Assembly: GCA_944376695.1 (NCBI GenBank)
Contig: CALWDM010000020.1
Coordinates: 1 to 42,080, forward strand
Reading direction: 5' to 3'
Length of the DNA stretch: 42,080 nt
Source: an uncultured Mediterraneibacter sp.
GTDB taxonomy: Bacteria > Bacillota > Clostridia > Lachnospirales > Lachnospiraceae
Below the pieces are notes generated by a model. That model worked only from the letters and a program-made list of their open reading frames with translations, did no database searches and was not told where the DNA came from. This document shows, piece by piece, positions 15,909 through 25,500 of the stretch (position 1 is its first letter; each line of letters opens with the position of its first letter). Made by a program: the position numbers and the translations under genes.

Positions 15909-16901
15909 TTATATTTTAACATATCTCTGATTTCTGCTTCTCGGTCTGTCCGGTATCGTCATTTCCACCATATGCATCTCCATTGCCGGGTTCAGATAAT
16001 TTTTTCTGAAAGTCTCTTTTGACTTCAGCCCCAGTTTGTCCATGATCGCCTTTGATGTATACGGCACGCCGTATTCCATTACTGACAGCATCTTTTTCAT
16101 ATACTCTGTCATCCGTTCATCGTCTTCGGCCGCCTGTCTCAAAATTTCATCCAGAACGGCATCAGTCTGTTTCATCATGAATTCAATAAACAGATCCGAA
16201 TCACCGGCTTTGTGACACTCTGATATCACCCGGTAGTATTCTTCCTGGAATTTTTCAATCTGGCTTTCAACCGGGATAAAAGCAAAAACCGGTTTCCATT
16301 TCGCAAGTATCGCCGTGTGCCACAGCCTTGCCATCCGTCCGTTCCCATCAGTAAAAGGATGGATAAAGACAAATTCATAATGAAAAACAGCAGCCAGTAT
16401 CAGAGGGTGGACCGTATTTCTCTCCTGCTCCATCCATCCAAAGAGATCTGCCATCAGTTCCGGGACCATCCGTGCCGGAGGCGCCATGAAAATACACTTA
16501 TCCCCATCAAAAACCCCCTCTTCCCCTCTGCGAAAGTCCCCGGACTCTTCAACCGTATACTTTGTCATAATCTCGTGAAATTTTTTGAGATCATTCAGAC
16601 TGTACGGATCGATCTCATCCAGTTTTTCATATGCCGCATAAGCATTTTTAACTTCCTGGATCTCTTTTTGTTTTCCCAGTACTATGTGCCCGTCGATCAC
16701 ATCACGTACCTGATCAAGCGACAGGGAATTGGCTTCGATCTTCAGAGAAGAATGGATCGATCTTATCCGGTTATTCTTTCTCAGATGGGGTTTTGCCTCC
16801 ATATTCTGGATCATATTGATTTCCCCTATTTTTTCTGAGATAGAGGAGATATACATCAACATCTGATTCGTAATATGAAAGGGCGGCTGATAAACTGACA
16901 T
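15909..16901 (-). CDS. fic: Fic-domain protein (probable AMPylase)
   Basis: A 330-residue Fic protein. The catalytic motif HPFTDGNGRMAR is complete (His, then the GNGR anion pocket), so AMP transfer to a target hydroxyl is expected. An N-terminal helix contains SSLKIEAN (near residue 57), resembling the S/T-x-x-x-E inhibitory motif of self-inhibited Fic proteins but with Ala after the Glu. A winged-helix-like C-terminal part (about 250-330) follows, as is common in this family. I chose the ATG at 16901 because GGAGG lies 7 bases upstream; the extension to 16970 runs through a 12-bp duplication in the promoter area. No antitoxin gene is visible beside it, which fits a self-regulating form. Confidence 0.88.
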   Translation of the reverse strand: MSVYQPPFHITNQMLMYISSISEKIGEINMIQNMEAKPHLRKNNRIRSIHSSLKIEANSLSLDQVRDVIDGHIVLGKQKEIQEVKNAYAAYEKLDEIDPYSLNDLKKFHEIMTKYTVEESGDFRRGEEGVFDGDKCIFMAPPARMVPELMADLFGWMEQERNTVHPLILAAVFHYEFVFIHPFTDGNGRMARLWHTAILAKWKPVFAFIPVESQIEKFQEEYYRVISECHKAGDSDLFIEFMMKQTDAVLDEILRQAAEDDERMTEYMKKMLSVMEYGVPYTSKAIMDKLGLKSKETFRKNYLNPAMEMHMVEMTIPDRPRSRNQRYVKI

Positions 16902-16926
16902 ACTTGATCCTCCTGCGCGAGACTTA

Positions 16927-16950
16927 CTTATTATCTTGCTTATTATCTTG
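16927..16950. repeat. Perfect 12-bp tandem duplication in the fic leader
   Basis: CTTATTATCTTG occurs twice back to back (16927-16938 and 16939-16950), 26 bp before the fic ATG. A TG-n-TATAAA extended -10 element lies just upstream on the minus strand (about 16957-16965). The copy number could vary between strains. Confidence 0.7.
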
Positions 16951-16982
16951 GTGTTTATAGCATACCACAAATATTTATGTTT

Positions 16983-18866
16983 TCACAGTTTTTTCACAAA
17001 CAGCGCCCGGATCGCATTGAGTACCGCGATGATCATGACGCCCACATCCGCGAATATCGCCAGCCACATGTTGGCCACGCCCACCGCGCCGAGCACAAGG
17101 CAGATGAGCTTAATGCCGATGGCGAACCAGATATTTTCATACACGATGCGCAGACATTTTCTGGAGATCCTGATCGCTTTGGCGATCTTCAGCGGGTCAT
17201 CGTCCATGAGCACGATATCCGCCGCCTCGATGGCCGCGTCTGAGCCCATAGCTCCCATGGCGATACCGATATCCGCCCTGGAGAGGACCGGCGCATCGTT
17301 GATGCCGTCTCCCACGAAGGCCAGCTTCCCTCTGGCCGGTTTCTGCGCGAGCAGTTCTTCGACTTTGGCCACTTTATCTGCGGGAAGTAGCCCGGCATGG
17401 ACTTCGTCGATTCCCAGATCTGCCGCCACATGCTCTGCCACCTTCCGGGAATCTCCGGTCAGCATGACAGTCTTCTCTATGCCTGAGCGCTTCAGCGCCC
17501 GGACTGCTTCTCTGGCATGAGGCTTCTCAATGTCAGAGATCACGATATGCCCGGCGTATCTGCCGTCCACTGCCATATGGATGATGGTCCCTGACTGATG
17601 GCAGTCGATCCATTTCACACCCAGCCTGTCCATGAGCTTCGGGTTGCCCGCTGCCACCTCTACGCCGTCCACCTTTGCGGTGACGCCGTTTCCGCTGATC
17701 TCCCGGATCTCTGTCACGCGGCTGCGGTCGATTTCTTTCCCGTATGCGCGCTGGAGACTTTTGCTGATCGGATGGGAGGAAGCGCTCTCCGCCAATGCCG
17801 CGTATTCCAGCAGTTTCTCTCTGTCCATCTGGTTGTGGTGGACTTCATCCACTTCGAACACGCCCTGCGTCAGTGTACCGGTCTTGTCAAATACCACATA
17901 CTTTGTCTGTGACAGGATTTCCAGATAGCTGGAGCCCTTCACAAGCACGCCGGCATTGCTGGCACCGCCGATGCCCGCGAAGAAGCTAAGTGGAATGCTG
18001 ATGACAAGCGCGCACGGACAGCTAATCACAAGGAAGGTGAGCGCACGATAGACCCACGTCTCCCACTGGGCGTCCAGCCCCATGCCGAGCATACGCACAA
18101 GCGGCGGCAGGACCGCCAGGGCAATGGCGCTGTACACGACCGCAGGCGTATATACCCTGGCAAACCTGGTGATAAATGCCTCTGATCTTGATTTTCTGGA
18201 GCTGGCGTTCTCTACCAGGTCCAGGATCTTCGACACCGTTGAGTCCCCGAATTCTTTCGTGGTCCTGATCTTAAGGACTCCGGTCATATTGATGCATCCG
18301 CTGATCACCTCGTCGCCTTCGCCCGCCTCTCTCGGAAGGCTCTCCCCCGTAAGGGCGCTTGTATTCAGCGTTGTGCTTCCTTCTATAATAATGCCGTCGA
18401 TGGGTACCTTCTCCCCCGGCTGCACTACGATCACAGAACCAGTCTCTACCTCGTCCGGGTCAACCTGCGTAAGCTTTCCGCCCGACTCGATATTGGCGTA
18501 GTCCGGACGGATATCCATAAGGTCGCTGATATTCCTGCGGCTCTTTCCGACCGCATAGCTCTGGAACCACTCGCCCACCTGATAAAACAGCATGACCGCG
18601 ATCGCCTCAGTGTAATCCCCGCTGTCCGTCAGCGCTATGACGATCGCCCCCACCGTGGCGACCGCCATGAGCAGGTTTTCGTCAAAGGGCTGCCGGTTTT
18701 TGATTCCTTTGAATGCCTTCAGCAGGATATCGTAGCCCGTGATCAGATAGGGCGCCAGGTAGAGGATAAACCTTGTCATCCCCCCGATCGGCACAAAATG
18801 AAGCGCGATCATGAGCGCAGCCGCTATGAGTATTCTCGCCAGCATTTTTTTCTGCTTCTTGCTCAT
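16983..18866 (-). CDS. Heavy-metal exporting P1B-type ATPase (Zn/Cd/Pb class)
   Basis: A 627-residue metal-transporting P-type ATPase. The membrane metal site is CPC (C283-P284-C285 in SCPCALVISIP), the phosphorylated aspartate is D327 in DKTGTLT, and the P-ATPase motifs SSHPIS, MLTGDS and GDGINDAPVLSRADIGIAMG are all present. CPC without further His signatures fits the Zn/Cd/Pb export class. It lacks the usual N-terminal HMA domain and starts directly at membrane helix 1; that domain is encoded as a separate gene just upstream. AAGGGG lies before the ATG. It is divergent from an ArsR/SmtB repressor, the usual metal-responsive arrangement. Confidence 0.92.
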   Translation of the reverse strand: MSKKQKKMLARILIAAALMIALHFVPIGGMTRFILYLAPYLITGYDILLKAFKGIKNRQPFDENLLMAVATVGAIVIALTDSGDYTEAIAVMLFYQVGEWFQSYAVGKSRRNISDLMDIRPDYANIESGGKLTQVDPDEVETGSVIVVQPGEKVPIDGIIIEGSTTLNTSALTGESLPREAGEGDEVISGCINMTGVLKIRTTKEFGDSTVSKILDLVENASSRKSRSEAFITRFARVYTPAVVYSAIALAVLPPLVRMLGMGLDAQWETWVYRALTFLVISCPCALVISIPLSFFAGIGGASNAGVLVKGSSYLEILSQTKYVVFDKTGTLTQGVFEVDEVHHNQMDREKLLEYAALAESASSHPISKSLQRAYGKEIDRSRVTEIREISGNGVTAKVDGVEVAAGNPKLMDRLGVKWIDCHQSGTIIHMAVDGRYAGHIVISDIEKPHAREAVRALKRSGIEKTVMLTGDSRKVAEHVAADLGIDEVHAGLLPADKVAKVEELLAQKPARGKLAFVGDGINDAPVLSRADIGIAMGAMGSDAAIEAADIVLMDDDPLKIAKAIRISRKCLRIVYENIWFAIGIKLICLVLGAVGVANMWLAIFADVGVMIIAVLNAIRALFVKKL

Positions 18867-18906
18867 ATCTTTTCCCCTTCTCTTAATAACCTTTTACAGA
18901 ATATTT

Positions 18907-19125
18907 TTACAGGAAGACTTCGCAGTCATCCTCCACTCTCTTGCAGTTTTTCCGCACCTCCTGCATGACCGCTTTCGCGTCGTGTCCCTCCTCGAACTCC
19001 ACGTTCATCTTCAGTGTCATAAAGTTTACTACCGCGTCTTTCACGCCGTCTGTATCTTTTGCAGCCTGCTCCATCTTATTCGCGCAGTTCGCGCAGTCCA
19101 CATCGATCTTATAACTCTTTTTCAT
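18907..19125 (-). CDS. Free-standing HMA metal-binding domain protein
   Basis: A 72-residue heavy-metal-associated domain. The ferredoxin-like fold has the metal loop as CANC (C11, C14 in VDCANCANK), with DGVKDAVVNF and the helix AKAVMQEVRKNC in the expected places. It should bind a soft metal and hand it to the P-type ATPase 40 bp downstream, whose own HMA domain is absent. Two more cysteines near the end (KNCKRVEDDCEVF) are extra potential ligands. AAGGAG lies before the ATG. It is the first gene of the metal-export operon. Confidence 0.88.
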   Translation of the reverse strand: MKKSYKIDVDCANCANKMEQAAKDTDGVKDAVVNFMTLKMNVEFEEGHDAKAVMQEVRKNCKRVEDDCEVFL

Positions 19126-19170
19126 GTCATATCACTCCTTATTCTGTCTCTGTATCATTTATTTCGATTA

Positions 19171-19216
19171 AACAATTATTTAATTGTTGACTATAATGTA
19201 ATTCAGACCGTATAAT
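19171..19216. promoter_or_regulatory. ArsR/SmtB operator and arsR promoter
   Basis: AACAATTATTTAATTGTT (19171-19188) is a perfect 8-2-8 palindrome between the divergent operons and overlaps the -35 of a plus-strand promoter: TTGACT (19187-19192), an 18-base spacer, TATAAT (19211-19216). The regulator made from 19329 is the obvious ligand. The 5' leader of about 105 bases contains a TATTTTTC/GAAAAATA stem-loop near 19239-19263. Confidence 0.7.
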
Positions 19217-19328
19217 AAGTCAATGGAAAGACTGCTTATTTTTCCGTTTGGGCGAAAAATATTCCCGATTGGGGCAATCAGTCTGAAACAGTGCTAAAAC
19301 AATGCTCAGAACAGAAAGGAGATCCCGG

Positions 19329-19697
19329 ATGGAACACAAAGTTCTGCCCCATGACCATGGACATAATCAGGAAGAGATCATGAAAAACATGCCCGGTGAA
19401 GAGGAGATCGCCGGCGTATCAGAAGCGATGAAGCAGCTCGGCGACCCGAGCCGGCTGCGCATCTTCTGGCTTTTGTGCCACTGCGAGGAATGCGTGTTCA
19501 ATATCGCTGCCATCGTCAATATGACCAGTCCCGCTGTCTCACACCATCTCCGCCTTTTAAAAAGCAGCGGGCTCATCGTGAGCAGACGGGAAGGGAAAGA
19601 AATGTACTACCGCACCGCGGATACCGAGCTTGCGCAGGTACTCCACCATACGATCGAAAAACTCGGACAGATCACCTGCCCCGAACAGCATGGCTGA
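19329..19697 (+). CDS. ArsR/SmtB-family metal-sensing repressor
   Basis: A 122-residue winged-helix repressor of the ArsR/SmtB family. The core reads LGDPSRLRIFWLLCHCEECVFNIAAIVNMTSPAVSHHLRLLK in order (helix with paired cysteines, then recognition helix), and REGKEMYYRTAD forms the wing. An N-terminal His-rich arm (HKVLPHDHGH), the HCEEC segment and the C-terminal D...HH pattern (ADTELAQVLHHTIEKL) provide likely metal sites of the SmtB/CadC type. AAAGGAG precedes the ATG. It should repress the divergent HMA/P-ATPase operon and itself until Zn, Cd or a similar metal binds. Confidence 0.9.
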   Translation: MEHKVLPHDHGHNQEEIMKNMPGEEEIAGVSEAMKQLGDPSRLRIFWLLCHCEECVFNIAAIVNMTSPAVSHHLRLLKSSGLIVSRREGKEMYYRTADTELAQVLHHTIEKLGQITCPEQHG

Positions 19698-19750
19698 CCA
19701 GCCTGAAGACAGTCTCCCTGCTGTGTAATTTTTATGAAACGGAGGTTTTT

Positions 19751-20833
19751 ATGATGAGCAAAAAAACAGACTGCCAGAAAGACTGCCAGATCATCAGCCG
19801 CCTGAGCGATGTGCCACCCGGGAAATTCCTGACAATCCGCCATCCCCTGTCCGGCGAAGGCTGTCTCAGGGAATTTTCTGACGCTGAACTTCTCACAGAT
19901 TCCGGACGTACCGCTAATGCCGGACTTCCCGCAGACGCCGGACTTCTCACGGATTCCGGGCGTACCGCTGACATCAGGCTGAAGACAGAGACTTATATGC
20001 TGTATCCCGGGATCGAGCTTTCCTATAATTATTTCCTCGGGGACCAGTTCCGCTTTCACCACAGGCACAAAGACTGCGTCCTCTCCATCGATCACTGCTG
20101 CCGGGGACGCATCGGCTGGGAGATGAAAGGCGGACTGAGCCTTTATTTCGGAAGCGGGGACCTGTCCTTCCACGCCACGGACAAATGCGCGGACTCCGTC
20201 ATCACCCTGCCGCTTGGCTATTATGAAGGGCTGACGGTTTCTCTCGACCTGTCAGTACTGAGGCACACTCCCCCCGAACTTCTCAGAGACGCGGAACTGG
20301 ACGTCTGCTCCCTGTGCCGCTCCTTCTGCGGGGAAAAGGAGACCGCCGCCCTGCCCGCCAGCCCGCGCATCGGGCACATTTTTTCAGAAGTATATGACCT
20401 CCCGGAAAAGCTGCGCCGCCCCTATCTCAAACTGAAATGCCAGGAGCTCCTTCTCTTCCTGAGCATGACCGGCCCGTCGGAAAATAAAGGATTTGACTCC
20501 TTCCATTCTGAACAGGCTGAAATCATCCGCCGGATCCATGGCGCGATGACTTCGGATCTGAGAAAACGGTATACGATCGAGGAGCTTTCCCGTCAGTATC
20601 TGATCAATACGGCAGCGCTCAAAAGCGTCTTCAAGTCCGTGTACGGGATGCCTGTTGCATCATATATGAAGCAGTACCGTATCATGAGGGCAGCGGAACT
20701 TCTGCGCAATACTGACAGCAGCGTATCAGCGGTGGCCTCAGAAGTCGGTTACGAGAGCCAGAGTAAATTTTCGGCCGCCTTTAAGGACATTATGAAAATA
20801 CTGCCCACGGATTACCGAAGGCAGTATATCTGA
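19751..20833 (+). CDS. AraC-family regulator with an internal hexapeptide repeat
   Basis: A 360-residue regulator with a C-terminal AraC domain (about 260-360): two helix-turn-helices, the first around YTIEELSRQYLINTAALKSVF and the second around SVSAVASEVGYESQSKFSAAFK. The N-terminal effector part (about 80-240) resembles the PchR/YbtA-like group, Cys-rich and of unknown ligand. Residues 50-73 are a run of four hexapeptides of the form [DN][SA]Gxxx, encoded by four 18-bp units (19898-19969), inserted before the sensor part. GGAGG lies 5 bases before the ATG. The gene follows arsR by 53 bp with no promoter, so it probably responds to the same metal signal. Its targets are unknown. Confidence 0.85.
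   Translation: MMSKKTDCQKDCQIISRLSDVPPGKFLTIRHPLSGEGCLREFSDAELLTDSGRTANAGLPADAGLLTDSGRTADIRLKTETYMLYPGIELSYNYFLGDQFRFHHRHKDCVLSIDHCCRGRIGWEMKGGLSLYFGSGDLSFHATDKCADSVITLPLGYYEGLTVSLDLSVLRHTPPELLRDAELDVCSLCRSFCGEKETAALPASPRIGHIFSEVYDLPEKLRRPYLKLKCQELLLFLSMTGPSENKGFDSFHSEQAEIIRRIHGAMTSDLRKRYTIEELSRQYLINTAALKSVFKSVYGMPVASYMKQYRIMRAAELLRNTDSSVSAVASEVGYESQSKFSAAFKDIMKILPTDYRRQYI
19898..19969 (+). repeat. 18-bp minisatellite inside the AraC gene
   Basis: There are four in-frame units (19898, 19916, 19934, 19952). The first and fourth differ by one base, and the second and third are also close relatives. Confidence 0.75.
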
Positions 20834-20851
20834 ATGTCTCATTTATCCGGT

Positions 20852-22411
20852 TTATCTCCTTTTGTTTCGCCCGGAAGAACAGGAGGACCCCTCCGCGGCA
20901 TAACGGCTCCGGCGGGCCGGACTCGGGTGGTTATCGCTCCGGCGGCTTTGGCCCTGACGGGCCGCGCTCTGGCGGCTGCAGACCTGGCGGTTCGGACTCC
21001 GGCGGCTTTGGATCTGGCGGTTCGGATTCCGGCGGCTTTGGATCTGGCGCCGTCTTGCCCTGGCCGCGCGGCGTTTCCTTTTCTTTACAAGGGTATATCG
21101 GACCGCCGCGTAAAAAAGAACTGCAAGCGCCGCGATGGTCACGCCCACACCGATCAGGAGCTTCACCGGAAGTGAGAGTCCTTCCTTTTCTCCCAGAGTT
21201 TCCTCCTGTCCGCTGTCCTTTTTCGCTATCTGCGGAGCAACGTCATAGCCGGTCTGCTCCTTCACATACTCCGGGGTCAGAATCACTTCCGCGCTTCCTA
21301 CATTCTGCCCCTCATAAAAGTAGGTAACTTTCCCCCTGCCCTCTGTTTTATCCGTAATCGTTATCTCACTGTCAAGAGATGAAAAATCAATGCCCGCAGG
21401 CAGCACTACACAGGCTGTATCGTCCGCATAAGCGCTGATCCCCTCTGCTTTAGGCTGCCCCTTCAGGGGCGCCTCGGAAAAGTTGGAAAAGGCATAGTCA
21501 AACATGGCCTTTGTATCCACATATACATCTCCATCGTCCTGAAGCAGGACTGCCACAAGCTGCATATCGCCGTTGTCAGCCATTGTAACCAGCGTTGTTC
21601 TGGACTGATCTGTATATCCCGTCTTCCCGCCGGTGCAGTAATCATAGAAATAATAGCCGCCCTCCCAGAGCATTTTATGATTCTGCTGGAATGTGCGCGG
21701 CTCTCCCACAAGGTTCGTCGGCCCGATCATATAATCCAGTGTCTGAGTGACTGTCCTGAACTCCTCGAACTGGTAGACTGCCGACGCAATCAGCGCCATA
21801 TCACTGGCAGTCGTATAATGCTGATCATTGTGAAGCCCGTTGGCATTCGTCCAGTGCGAATCAGTACAGCCAAGCTCTGCCGAGCGGTCGTTCATCTCCT
21901 GGATAAACGTATTGTAGTCCCCGCCCATGAGCTTTCCCGTGCTCTCCGCAATGGCATACGAAACCTCATTTGCGGAAGCCAGGAGCATGCCATAGAGGGC
22001 ATCGTTCATACTCAATATCTCCCCCGGAGTCATCCCGATGCTGGCGTCCCCGGGTTCCAGGAAAGACACGCTGTCCTCAGAAAAATAAACCTCGTCGTCA
22101 GGCTCTGAGTTCTCAAGCGCTACGAGAGCTGTCAGAAGCTTTGTAATGCTTGCGGGATAATGCCTGTCATCTGTCTTTTTCCCATAGAGGACAGCGCCGC
22201 TGTTAATGTCCATCACAATCGCCGAACCGGCATAGACCTGGGGGCCCTGTGGCCAGCCCTGGATATGGTTCGTATCCGGGACCGTATCATAGGACGCCTG
22301 TAATGCTTCCTCAAATGTCATCGTATCGTCCGCATACACATCTCCCGCCGGCAGAGCCGTCATGGAGACAGCCAGGGCCACCGCAGCAGCACGCCTGATT
22401 AAACTTCCCAT
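20852..22411 (-). CDS. D-Ala-D-Ala carboxypeptidase (PBP5/6, DacF type)
   Basis: A 519-residue serine carboxypeptidase that trims peptidoglycan stem peptides outside the membrane. A signal peptide (about 1-27) precedes the peptidase S11 domain. It has the three active-site motifs: SITK (S88, K91), SAN in LASANEVSYA and KTG in GGKTGYTDQSRTT. A C-terminal PBP5 domain follows (about 330-415), then a membrane helix (about 417-440) and an unusual Arg/Ser/Gln-rich cytoplasmic tail to residue 519, built partly of 10-residue repeats. I chose the ATG at 22411 because GGAGG lies 5 bases upstream and the promoter at 22440-22468 excludes the longer frame. It is convergent with the AraC gene, only 18 bp away. 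Confidence 0.92.
   Translation of the reverse strand: MGSLIRRAAAVALAVSMTALPAGDVYADDTMTFEEALQASYDTVPDTNHIQGWPQGPQVYAGSAIVMDINSGAVLYGKKTDDRHYPASITKLLTALVALENSEPDDEVYFSEDSVSFLEPGDASIGMTPGEILSMNDALYGMLLASANEVSYAIAESTGKLMGGDYNTFIQEMNDRSAELGCTDSHWTNANGLHNDQHYTTASDMALIASAVYQFEEFRTVTQTLDYMIGPTNLVGEPRTFQQNHKMLWEGGYYFYDYCTGGKTGYTDQSRTTLVTMADNGDMQLVAVLLQDDGDVYVDTKAMFDYAFSNFSEAPLKGQPKAEGISAYADDTACVVLPAGIDFSSLDSEITITDKTEGRGKVTYFYEGQNVGSAEVILTPEYVKEQTGYDVAPQIAKKDSGQEETLGEKEGLSLPVKLLIGVGVTIAALAVLFYAAVRYTLVKKRKRRAARARRRQIQSRRNPNRQIQSRRSPNRQVCSRQSAARQGQSRRSDNHPSPARRSRYAAEGSSCSSGRNKRR
20930..21049 (-). repeat. 30-bp minisatellite in the carboxypeptidase tail
   Basis: Four 30-bp units (20930, 20960, 20990, 21020) encode residues 455-494: RQIQSRRNPN, RQIQSRRSPN, RQVCSRQSAA and RQGQSRRSDN. 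The first two units are nearly identical in DNA. Confidence 0.8.
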
Positions 22412-22439
22412 GTCATCCTCCAAAATATAAACTATACCT

Positions 22440-22468
22440 ATTATATTCAAATGCGGGCGCAGATTCAA
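22440..22468 (-). promoter_or_regulatory. Carboxypeptidase promoter
   Basis: On the minus strand TTGAAT (22463-22468), 17 bases, TATAAT (22440-22445). The start point would be near 22433, about 22 bases before the ATG. Confidence 0.75.
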
Positions 22469-22520
22469 GTAAAACAGCCAGGAGGATACAGCTCTCTTAA
22501 AAACCGTACCCTCCTGGATT
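22466..22520 (-). terminator. Terminator of the glycosidase operon
   Basis: CCAGGAGGATAC (22478-22489) pairs with GTACCCTCCTGG (22506-22517), with one mismatch. On the minus strand the stem is followed by CTGTTTTACTT. A second small hairpin, GTCCGC/GCGGAC (22523-22537), lies between it and the GH20 stop codon. The run overlaps the -35 area of the carboxypeptidase promoter. Confidence 0.55.
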
Positions 22521-22556
22521 GCGTCCGCCTTGCGGACAGCATTCTTTCATATTATT

Positions 22557-25500
22557 CTATTTCTTTTTCCTCCTGACGGCAACGCCTGCCGCTGCCGCCG
22601 CACATGCCCCGATGAGGGCCGCCGCCCACATTACAGGACTGGTCTGGTCGCCGGTGTCTACTGCCGCGGCTGTGGTATTACTGCCTCCCACCGGATTCTG
22701 AGTGTCAGAGGGCGCTGCCTCCCCGGACGTATTGATCCTCTCAAACCTCGCTGTAATGGTCAGGTCAGATGTCACAGGCTGTGTGAAGTCATACCTCACA
22801 TCTCCCACATACCAGCCTATGAACCTGTACCCTTCCTGTACCGGGTCCGCCGGCTGGGCGAATGTCTGTCCGTGTCCGACCTGGACGGTCTGTCCGTTGA
22901 TCGTTACCGTATGGTAAGTCACTCCCGGCTCCGGCTCGCTATTTTTTGTAAACTTCGCGGTAAGCGCTGTGTTCTCCGTCACTGCAAATGTATAGACTGC
23001 ATCGTCAGATACTTTTGTATCCGTAACCGCGTCATACCAGCCTGCGAACGTATATCCCGCCTCTGTATCGGCGTTTACGGTCACCTGACCGCCCTGCTGT
23101 ACCGCATTCCCGCTGGTTTGCGCTGTTCCGCCCTCCTGAGCCTCAACATATACTGTATAACTCTGTGCCGGAGCATTCCCGATATCAAACTCAGATACAG
23201 CTACCCAGCCGTCGTTGGACTCTTTTGCCACGAATCTGATATACTGTACCTCCTGCTCGTCAAAGTAGAAGGTCTTTGTCGATGCATCTGCCGCGAATAC
23301 TTTATCCGCTGCAACCGGGATCCACTCATCGCCTTCATTTGCTTTCACATACAGGTCCGCCTTTGTCACCTGTCCGCTGGCTGTGCCTGTCCTCGGTGTA
23401 AAGCTGAACTGGTTGATCGTATATTTCTGTCCCAGATCGATCACACCTTCGATAGAAGCATGGTTCCCTGCTTCTCCGCCCTGCGACGCGACCTTATCGT
23501 TTACTCCTTTCCAGTTTGAATGCCAGATTGAACCGGGATTCCCGTCGAACGCGTATTCAAAAAGTCCCTCTGTCGCGCTGTCCATACTGGTCTCGGAGTC
23601 GACGCTTTCTTTTGTCCAGCCAGCCTTGTTATAAAGATCTTCTGCCGGCTGTGCCACTGTCACGTTTACATTGTCGATCTCTGCCTGGAGAGCGTTTGTC
23701 TCAGAGCCGATCCTCTGGAGCGGAAGGAGCAGAGTCGCATTCTTGATGCCCTCTTTTCTTACCGTATTGTCAGTCTGTCTGTTGCGGTAAATACCTGTGG
23801 CCGTGTACTCCACGCCGTCCACTGTCATTGTCGTGGAAAGGGTATCTGTCGTGATCTCGATGTGCACCTGCTTTCCTACCGGCAGCTTGTAATCAAAGTA
23901 GTAGTCATACAGCTCTCTTCTGAATCCAAGCCTGCCGTCGTCCATCACCCGGATATCGTGCGCGTAGTCATCGCTTCCCGGAGTGTCTGTCTCGAAGAGG
24001 ATCTGCCCTGCTTTCGCCGGGGTGTTCAGCGTGATATCAAATGCCAGCGTGCTTCCTGTTGACAGCTTCTCGATGGGCGTTGTCACATAGCTCCCGCCGC
24101 CTTTGAGCGTCAGGCTGCCGCCAGCGATGTCTGCATTCTGTACTTCTTTCAGGTCCCTGCCATTTTCAGAGGAGTCGGTCTGCTCTGCGCCTTCCTCAAA
24201 CTCATAAGACATATACTCGCCGTTCGCGTCCGCAGATGCTTTGGAATACGGGTTGCTTCCCGGCGCGTCGCCGAGCTCTGCCTGTGTGTCCTTAAGTTCC
24301 TCAAAGGTGAGATCCCCGCCTTCGCCCCAGTTCTTGCTCGCAAGTACCGGAAGCGCGTCCTCGAAGCGTTCGAAGTTGTCCACTTCTGAGATACCCTGCG
24401 CGCTTGTATCAATGTTGTCGTTCCAGATGGCGAATGTGCTTCCCAGCATCTGCTCAGAGCCCGCCGGGATCACTGTTCCTCCCATATTGTTCGGCGTCCA
24501 GTTGTTGTACAGGTTCTCTGTGGCAAGATAGTCGCCGTATCCGCCTCTGCCGCCGTTTCCGCTCGGCACCATGTAGAGGGAGCCGTCCAGTGTATTGATC
24601 AGGTCAAATCCGTCATTGTACATCTGTTTCGGATTGGAGTACCCTGTATTCCATACATTGAGCTGTACGTTTTCGCTGCGGACATCCACAGTACCGGTGC
24701 CTGCAAGCGCCGTCAGACTTCCCCACATGCGTACTGTGCGGTCACTGGTCTGGATGAAATCGATCATATCGTCAGAGAAATGGCGGAACGCATCCGCATC
24801 GCCGTAATACTCGTCTGTACCGATATGTACTGTCATGCTGGAGTCAAACATATCCTCTGTCAGATATTCCTCCCATACGTCCTGCACAAACGCAAGGCTC
24901 TGGCTGTAATAGCTATTCGGGTCTTCCGTATCTCCGCTTAAGTTAAACTGTTCCCCGGCTCTCGCGGCAGTTCCGTTCACTGCCTGCGCTTCCGGGAGCA
25001 TCAGATCCGGGCGGACCTTCGTGAACGCTCCGGAATGTCCCGGCGCATCGATCTCAGGTACGATGCTGACGCCCATGTCTCTTGCTTCCAGGATAAAGCT
25101 TCTGAACTCATCCTTTGTATAATAGAGGTCTGTATTCGTCAGATCCTGCCGGTTCTGGCCGCCCTCTTTGATATCCGACTCCAGGCGGAATCCTGTATAA
25201 GCCCTGTCTCTCGCATCTTCCGCGCCGTTAAAAAACGCATTCTCATAGAAGATCAGGTTGTCATTGAGATGCACCTGGAAATCGTTCATCTTATAGTATG
25301 CCATTGCCTTTGCAACGTCTTGCAGCATATCCACGGACGCCGGCTTACGCGCTACGTCAAGGCTGAAGCTTCTTACTTCGTACTTCGGATAGTCCTTTGT
25401 GATTCCCTTCGGAACCGCATTCTCATTCAGCTTCGCGATCTGAAGGATCGAACGTGTGGCCCAGTAAGCGCCTGTCGCCTGCTCAGCTTTCACGGTGATC

